DNA of 13,335 nucleotides from Symbiodinium natans (lineage: Eukaryota; Sar; Dinophyceae; Suessiales; Symbiodiniaceae). Below, in pieces: positions 8,130 to 13,335 of the stretch. The stretch covers positions 1-13,335 of the forward strand of contig CAJNDS010001604.1 of the NCBI GenBank assembly GCA_905221605.1, in the 5' to 3' direction. The notes beneath the pieces were generated by a model, which ran no database searches, was not told where the DNA came from, and worked only from the letters and a program-made list of their open reading frames with translations. The position numbers and the translations under genes were made by a program. Position 1 is the stretch's first letter. Each line of letters opens with the position of its first letter.

Positions 8130-8150
8130 TAAGTAACGAGTGCCACTGTG
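8130..8150 (-). repeat. Right terminal inverted repeat
   Basis: Read from 8150 downwards: CACAGTGGCAC, then t-c-g, then TTACTTA. It matches the left terminus at 19 of 21 positions. The TA copy follows at 8151-8152, directly against the LINE codons for CEVVA. Confidence 0.82.
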
Positions 8151-8832
8151 TATGGCCACCACCTCGCATTTGCGTAGGTTGAGGCGCAGACCAAGAGCAG
8201 CCTCGCGCTGCTGGACGAGTTTCAAGGCGGCGGCTGCTGCCGGGATGTCGCCCACCGTCGTCGAGAAAGAAGAGCCCAAGGTCAAGACTCGTCCGGAGTT
8301 GCAAGGCCATGGGCTGGATAGCGGCCGCGAAGAGCAGCGGACCTAAAGGGTCGCCTTGTTGCACACCACCGCCCGAGGAGATCACCATGTTCCCGAACTG
8401 GAGGTCTATGGGACGACTGTAGGCGCAAGCCGCCCAGCGAGCCAAGGCCGGGAAGTGCTCCCTTACAGCAGCAAAAACAGCGTCCCTTGCAACGCAGTTG
8501 AAAGCGTTTTCGAAGTCCAGCTTTATCAGGACTTTGCGGCCAGAGGAAGCGTGGCGGTCGACCTATGCGCGGAAAGTGTGCACCGCTACTTCAGTTCCGG
8601 CCGGGATAGCCACGCCAAGCTGGGTTGAGAAGAAGTATTCGCGGGCAGCTTCCCGGACATGGCTCATAAGGCATTTGCCCGTCAAGCGCCGAAGTAGCTC
8701 CCCAACAGCAATGGGCCTGACTCCGCCTTTGGATTTAGGCACCGCAACGAGCCCGGCTCCAGCAAAGGCGCCAACAGCTGCGGGGCAGGCCTGGCCCTGG
8801 GCGAGCAGGTTCACCACTAGTCGTATGTTAGA
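8151..8832 (-). pseudogene. LINE ORF, reverse transcriptase half, broken
   Basis: Upstream half of the LINE polyprotein. Order on the minus strand: VVNLLAQGQ; fingers motif LVAVPKSKGGVRPIAVGE; LTGKCL; palm motif A KLDFENAFN (catalytic Asp codon 8515-8517); motif B GGGVQQGDPLGPLLF (about 8375-8340); motif C FFLDDG (Asp-Asp codons 8257-8262). The thumb-side phrase LGLRLNLRKCEVVA lies just before the insertion. Both catalytic aspartate motifs are kept. A TAG stop lies at 8563-8565 and a frameshift just after the DD pair (about 8245-8256), where a few bases seem lost. The frame is open upstream to a TAA at 8851-8853, but homology fades by about 8832, so no start codon is assigned. It would have copied LINE RNA into DNA at the target site. 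Confidence 0.9.
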
Positions 8833-8835
8833 GAT

Positions 8836-9117
8836 GTGCCACGCAAAATATTAAATATTGGCTTTGAGCCACTGGTATGGGAATTAATTGGGGGTATGAC
8901 GCCAGAAACTTCGTCCATTTTGGATTCTTTGTGCTGGGTAGCCGACGGGAAAGAATGGGGATTAAATGCGGGAAACCCATGGAAAGCTTTCGGCCAGGAT
9001 TTCAATCGACTTGCAGCGTGGCTTCCACGCAGCGTGCACGCTGCGGCGCGCGCAGCAGGCGGCCAGGAGTGCATTGTAGGAGGATATTATCTTCCGCCAC
9101 CCGCGCGGACAATTTAG
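8836..9117 (+). CDS. Possible small hypothetical ORF, 93 codons
   Basis: ATG at 8836 to TAG at 9115-9117. Unlike the repeat-derived frames, the product has a mixed, protein-like composition (for example SILDSLCWVADGKEWGL and VGGYYLPPPA) with several Trp and Gly. It has no domain I recognise and no signal peptide or membrane segment. It lies head-to-head with the LINE RT fragment, whose homology ends at about 8832. It may be a fragment of a captured gene, an exon, or chance. The segment contains the perfect 16-base palindrome GCAGCGTGCACGCTGC at 9029-9044. Confidence 0.22.
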   Translation: MPRKILNIGFEPLVWELIGGMTPETSSILDSLCWVADGKEWGLNAGNPWKAFGQDFNRLAAWLPRSVHAAARAAGGQECIVGGYYLPPPARTI

Positions 9118-9421
9118 AAGGGATACTTTCCTTTCCGAGATCCTCGAAATGGATTCTTCGTTTTCTTTCACGATTCTTCTCGTCTCCCTCGCCGAGTTCG
9201 GGGTGGTGGCGGGTCCTTTGGTGGCGGGTCCTTTGCACGGGCCGGGGAGTGGAGGAGATTCTTCTCACTTTCTCTTTGTCTCGAGGATAATGATGAGATC
9301 CATTTAATGGATATATCTTCTTGATTTGTTAGGGGACATCAGCTCTTCTTGAGAGGGGTTGGATACAAGTTTCTTTCCTAACCCATTTTTATTTGATTCT
9401 AGGAATAATATGAAGATTTTC
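9118..9421. other. Unassigned pyrimidine-rich segment
   Basis: No gene. Rich in ttctt/ctttc on this strand. Contains a perfect 15-bp direct duplication, GGTGGCGGGTCCTTT at 9205-9219 and 9220-9234, and a near-palindrome atccatttaatggat near 9298. It lies between the LINE block and the dispersed motif pair. Confidence 0.5.
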
Positions 9422-9555
9422 AATTGGTTCTTTTGGGCGCAGAAGTCGCTTGCACCATTATGAGAAGCCGTCTCATTTATTCGATTCTTCATTTATTCGA
9501 ACCTTTTGCAAGATTTAATTGGTATTTTTGGGCGCAGACGTCATTTGCACCGAAG
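9422..9555 (+). repeat. Dispersed motif, two direct copies 95 bp apart
   Basis: AATTGGT, two bases, then TTTTGGGCGCAGA, one base, GTC, two bases, TTGCACC begins at 9422 and again at 9517. The same string occurs inverted at 13207-13240 with only a few differences. These copies sit just left of satellite block 9763-11320, and the inverted copies just right of block 12040-13150. Confidence 0.8.
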
Positions 9556-9762
9556 TATCCAATCCACTTTGACCCACGACTTACAGGGGCGGATGGGAAC
9601 TTTTTCTACTATATCGTTATCGTACCTTTCTTCTCTCCTTATCTCTTATATTCTTTCATTTGCTGATTTCAAATCCACTGCAGCAAGTTATTCCAGAAGC
9701 CCTGAACAGAACCGGGCACACACGCTTCCCTGAGGTGTTGGGCTCGGAGGCCGGATGGCCCC
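9556..9762. other. Unassigned spacer before satellite
   Basis: About 200 bp with no gene or recognised repeat. Pyrimidine-rich in the first half (tctctccttatctcttata), GC-richer at the end (gggctcggaggccggatggc), where it meets the satellite at about 9763. Confidence 0.45.
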
Positions 9763-11320
9763 TGTTACGGATAAGGATGGGCCAGTAAGAGCCATCAAGA
9801 CCCGGGGAAACGATTTATTATGGATAAAAGTGGTCCAGAACAAGCCACCAAGATCCGGGGGTTCGATTCGTTACGGATAAGCATGGACCAGAAAGAACTA
9901 AATTATGGATTAGAGTCGATCAGAAAGAGCCTTCAAGACCCGGCAGAACGATTTGTTATGGATAAGAGTGGGCTAGGAAGAGCCAGAAAGAGCCACAAGA
10001 TCTGGGGGATACGATTTGTTGTGGATAAGAGTCGGCCAGAAAGAATCACTAAGGCCCGGGGGAACGATTTATTACGGATAAGAATGGACCAGAAAGAGCC
10101 ACCAAGAACCAGGGGGATGCGATTTCTTATGTATAAGAGTGGGCTAGAAAGAACTTTGTTATGGATAAGAATGGACCAGGAAGACCCACCAAGACCCGGG
10201 GGTACGATTTGTTATGGGTAAGAATGAGCTAGAAAGAGTCACCGTGTCACCAAGACCCGGGGGTGCGATTTGTCGGATAAGAATCGGCTAGAAAGAGCCT
10301 TATTATGGATAATACGGATATGAGTGAGTTAGAAAGAGCTACCAAGACCGGAGATACGATATATTATGGATAAGAATGGATCAGAAAGAGCCCCCAAGAC
10401 CCAGGGGTACGATTTCGGATAAGAATCGACTAGAAAGAGCCTTGCTATGGATAAACGTGGACCAAAAAGAATCACAAGCGCTGGGGGCCACGATTCGTTA
10501 TGGATAAGAGTGGGCCAGAAAGAGCAACCAAGATCTTCATTTCGGATAAGAAAGGGCCAGAAAAAGACTTAATTATTATAGACCCGGGGATACGATTTCT
10601 TACGGATAAGAGTGGACCAGAAAGAGCCACAAGATCTGGGGGTCGATTTTTTGTGGATAAAGATGGGTTTAGAAAGAGCCTTGTTATATTTAAGAATGGA
10701 CCAGAAAGAGCCACTAAGACCCGGGGGAACGATTTATGACGAATAAGAGTGGACGAGAAAAAGCCACCAAGACCTGGAGAACGGTTTGTTACGAATAAGA
10801 ATCGGCCAGAAGAAAGATCTAAGCACCAAGACCCGGGGATACGATTTGTTACGGATAAGAATGGGCCAGAAAAACCTTCATTATGGATGAGAGTGGATTA
10901 GAAAGAGTAAAGAGTCACCAAGACCCGAGGGTACGATCTCTTATGGATAAGAATGGATCAGAAAGAGTCACGAGCCTCCAAGGCCCCGGGGAACGATGTA
11001 TTATGGATATGAGTGGGCCAGAAAGAGCCTCCAAGACCCGGAGAGGAGATTTATTATGGATAGAATAGGTCAGATAGAGCCTTACATGGATAAGAATGGA
11101 CCAGCAAGAGCTACCAAGACCCGGGGGTACGATTTGTTACGGATAAGAATGGTGCAGAAAGAGCAACCAAGACCCGGGGGGTGCGATTTTTTACGGAAGG
11201 AGTGGGTTAGAAAGAGCCACCAAGACCGGGGGGTACGATTTATTATGGAGAACAGTCGGCCAGAAAGAGCCACCAAGACCCGGGTGTACGATTTGTTATG
11301 GATAAGAGCGGTAAGAATGG
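9763..11320 (+). repeat. 53-bp satellite, block A3
   Basis: Same family and orientation as 1186-2734. It resumes at tgttacggataaggatgggc, close to the point in the unit where block A2 stopped (ttgttatggata), as expected if the 4081-9762 block was inserted into one continuous array. Both the 53-bp and 32-bp spacings occur. The segment 10140-10550 is a block duplication of 12735-13143. Stops are rare in some frames, so several 60-130 codon frames appear; they are artefacts. Confidence 0.95.
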
Positions 11321-12039
11321 CGTTCTTTTCACCCCCATAGTATCATTACGTTTTGTATTAAGTTTCAACCGAAAGGAATGAGCGCGTGATATTAATTAAT
11401 ATTAATTAATAAACCGTATTATATAATATTGGCATTGGGGGGTAGGGAGAGAGCGGTTAACCTTCATTTTTCCTTTCGTTCACCATTAATCTCATGACAC
11501 TTTAACTCCTTGTCTGTTCACCCTTTTGCTTCTTTGGGGTCTTTTCGTGTATGAGGCTATCACCAAAGGCTTGAGTTCTACATCCAAGCTCTCAGGGTCT
11601 TGAATGCCATCCTTACAGACCCTTCCTCACTCTCACCTTCCTTCACTCTTGGTCTGGCTCTTAGTGTTCACGCTCGCTACGTTCTCTTCCTCTGTTCACT
11701 CACGGTCAAATATAATCTAATATTAAGAGCGCGCGTTCCTTGCCCCTTAATGCATTTCATTTCGTTTATATGCAATTATATTCGCTTCATGGTATTAAAG
11801 GAGTGAAGGGAAAGAATATAATGGAAAGAAACGAACTAGTGAACAAATGAAAGAATGAGCACAGTGCGATCATAAAATACTATTAACAAGGGCCGCTATA
11901 ACATACTAATTTTCCCCGGGGCAATACTATTATTTCTATAAGCCCCGGACAATATACTGAAAGAATAAATAATTTCTAACTGAAAAAATAAGGAATGATA
12001 TGACGCATGATTTTCACTTATAAACTTGGACATTTTCAC
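11321..12039. other. AT-rich spacer between satellite blocks
   Basis: About 720 bp without a credible gene. It holds a perfect 20-base palindrome ATTAATTAATATTAATTAAT (11391-11410) and a pyrimidine-rich middle (11460-11700) with recurring gttcac and ctcac phrases. A hairpin CCGGGGC (11916-11922) / GCCCCGG (11942-11948) has a 19-base loop. A 68-codon frame at 11600-11806 has no recognisable features. It is similar in style to 2735-3204, but I could not align the two. Confidence 0.55.
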
Positions 12040-13150
12040 GTTCAAGACCTGGGGAAACGATTTATTTTTGACAAGGATGGACCAGAAAGAGCCTTGATAT
12101 GGATAAGAGTGGACTAGAAAGAACCATAAGCGCAGGGGTGCACGATTTGATACGGATAAGAGTGGCCCAGAAAGACCCACCAAGATCCCGGAGTGTGCTT
12201 TATTACGGAAAAGAATGGGCCAGAAAGAGCCTCAATTGTTATAGAGATGAGTGAGCCAGAAAGAGCCACCAAGACCCGGGGGTTCGATGTATTTTGGATA
12301 AGAGTGGGCCAAAAAGAGCCATCAAGATCCCGGGGTACGTTGCGGATAAGAATGGGCCAGAGAGAATCTTATCATGGATTAGAGTGGACCAGAAAGAGCC
12401 ACCAAGACCCGGGGGTACGATTTCTTACGGATAAGAGTGGGCCAGGAGGAGCCACGAAGACCCGGGTGTACGATCTATTGCGGATAAGAGTGGGTAGACA
12501 GAGACACCAAGACCCGGGGATACGATTTGTTACGGATAAGAATGGGCAAGAAAGAATTTTGTTATTCATAAGAGTGGATTAGAATGAGCCACTAAGACCC
12601 GGGGGTACGATTTATTATGGATAAGAGTGGACCAGAAAGAGACACTGAGATTTGGGTGTACGATTTGTTATGGAAAAGATTTGGCCAGAAAAAGTCCCCA
12701 AGACCCGGAGATACGATTTATTATGGATAAGAATGGGCCAGAAAGAACCTTGTAATAGATAAGAGTGGGCTAGAAAGAGCCACCAAGATCCGGGGGGTAC
12801 GATTTGTTATGGATACGAATGGGACAGAAAGAGTCATCGTGCTAGCAAGACCCGGGGGTACGATTTATCGGATAAGAATCGGTCAGAAAGAGCCTTATAA
12901 TGGATAAGACGGATATGAGTGAATTAGAAAGAACTACCAAGATCCGGAGATACGATTTGTTATGGATAAGAATGGATTAGAAAGAGCCACCAAGACCCAG
13001 GGGTACGATTTCGGATAAGCATCGACTAGAAAGAGCCGTGATATGGATAAGAATGGATCAGAAAGAACCACAAGCGCCGAGGGCAAGATTCGATTCGGAT
13101 GAGTGGGCCAGAAAGAACAATCAAGATCTTTGATATGGATAAGAATGGTT
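12040..13150 (+). repeat. 53-bp satellite, block A4
   Basis: Fourth block, same orientation, starting at ttcaagacctggggaaacga and ending in ggataagaatggtttcaag. Units are among the best preserved (CCAAGACCCGGGGGTACGAT at 12402 and elsewhere). The last part repeats 10140-10550 with a constant offset of 2593-2595. Confidence 0.95.
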
Positions 13151-13335
13151 TCAAGTCATACCTTCCTTTAGGGGGGTGGGCGCTCCACGCTCAATGGGTG
13201 AAACCAGTGCAAGCGACTTCTGCGCCCAAAAGCACCAATTCAGAGCCTTCAAAGTGAGGATGTTAAGTGAAACACCTTGCCCAAGCGGCATGTGCGCCCA
13301 AACAACTGAAAGGGAATCCATAGCCAGAAAAACAA
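13151..13335 (-). repeat. Inverted dispersed motif copies, right edge
   Basis: Reverse complement of 13207-13240 reads AATTGGTGCTTTTGGGCGCA, then GAAGTCGCTTGCAC, nearly the 9422 copy. A second, more diverged inverted copy (TTGTTTGGGCGCACATGCCG on the minus strand) lies at 13273-13310. They follow the end of the satellite and face the direct copies at 1-28, 9422 and 9517. Confidence 0.75.

Larger units (their letters stand above)
5724..8150. mobile_element. Non-autonomous TIR transposon (2,427 bp) inside the LINE ORF
   Basis: Bounded by inverted termini that start CACAGTGGCAC and agree at 19 of 21 positions, flanked by TA on each side, and placed exactly where the LINE coding sequence is interrupted (after CEVVA, before GRVTAAG). 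No transposase-like ORF is present, so it would have depended on a helper in trans. The interior is subterminal repeats, GATACGAAAA-type arrays near each end, a 9-bp minisatellite, a hairpin and telomere-like tracts. A TA duplication is typical of Tc1/mariner/pogo elements, but the TIR is short and does not name a superfamily. Some DNA elements with 2-3 bp duplications also begin CACxG, so it stays unassigned. Confidence 0.8.
4081..8850 (-). mobile_element. 5'-truncated non-LTR (LINE) retrotransposon, REL-endonuclease type, interrupted
   Basis: A minus-strand LINE copy. From its 5' side (high coordinates) it shows reverse transcriptase motifs (8832-8153), then, after a 2.4-kb foreign insertion, the RT-distal region, a zinc knuckle and a PD-(D/E)XK-like endonuclease region (5721-4477), then a repeat-bearing 3' untranslated region down to about 4081. 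No apurinic-type endonuclease or N-terminal DNA-binding region is visible: recognisable homology begins just before the RT fingers, so the copy is 5'-truncated. A C-terminal CCHC plus restriction-like endonuclease is the hallmark of early-branching LINE groups (R2, CRE, NeSL, HERO and relatives), several of which insert site-specifically. The 3' end abuts satellite without an obvious poly-A. Both limits are approximate. The copy is dead (three TAG/TAA stops after the RT core, one inside it, several frameshifts). Confidence 0.85.

Noticed and set aside
5714-8160. hAT-type insertion with 8-bp target duplication
   Set aside because: The 8 bases beyond each terminus do not match (tccctaca on the left, tgtatggc on the right if the ends start at CAGTGG). 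The TA model restores the frame instead.
11600-11806. 68-codon frame in the AT-rich spacer
   Set aside because: No motif, ordinary length for chance, no coding-like context.
9820-13143. Several 60-130 codon frames inside the 53-bp satellite on both strands
   Set aside because: They are read-outs of the same unit in rotating frames (53 is not a multiple of 3), and copies differ by indels, so no conserved protein is possible.
1-13335. tRNA or rRNA genes
   Set aside because: No cloverleaf-like block with a GTTCRA-type arm and no conserved rRNA core phrase was seen on either strand by eye; a covariance-model scan would settle it.

Overview
This window reads as non-genic eukaryotic DNA made almost entirely of repeats. 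I see no intact protein gene, tRNA, rRNA or bacterial-type operon. Four things point to a eukaryote: long tandem satellites, a decayed non-LTR (LINE) retrotransposon with a C-terminal zinc knuckle and endonuclease-like region, a cut-and-paste type element with terminal inverted repeats, and short CCCTAAA telomere-like tracts. The LINE type and the low-complexity filler resemble what I remember from large protist or microalgal genomes such as dinoflagellates. That is recollection, not proof, and no single feature fixes the species.

Layout. 1-53 is a copy of a dispersed motif (TTTTGGGCGCAGAAGTCGCT type). 54-562 is a 73-bp tandem repeat. 740-1147 is a 14-bp minisatellite with a 106-bp higher-order period. 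From 1186 to 13150 the background is one satellite family, always in the same orientation. Its 53-bp unit is built from a 32-bp module plus a 21-bp module. It survives as four blocks (1186-2734, 3205-4080, 9763-11320, 12040-13150) separated by AT-rich spacers (2735-3204, 11321-12039) and by a 5.7-kb composite block (4081-9762). 13151-13335 carries two inverted copies of the motif seen at 1-53 and 9422-9550.

The composite block is the most informative part. On the minus strand, 8832 down to 4477 holds one LINE open reading frame. It is 5'-truncated and broken by stops and frameshifts. It contains reverse transcriptase motifs, then a CX2C...HX4C zinc knuckle, then a PD-(D/E)XK-like region. The frame is split by a 2,427-bp insertion (5724-8150) bounded by 21-bp terminal inverted repeats (19/21 identical) and flanked on both sides by TA. 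Removing the insertion and one TA brings the two LINE halves back into the same reading frame at the junction. The insertion itself encodes nothing recognisable. It holds subterminal repeats, GATACGAAAA-type arrays near both ends, a 9-bp GAGCCCTTA minisatellite split by a 280-bp segment, a perfect hairpin and telomere-like tracts.

Inferred order of events: the satellite expanded, the LINE (and neighbouring material) landed in it, and the TIR element landed in the LINE. The simple repeats inside the TIR element presumably expanded later or were carried along. A roughly 400-bp segment shared by the third and fourth satellite blocks, with the same private variants in the same order, shows that the satellite also evolved by block duplication.
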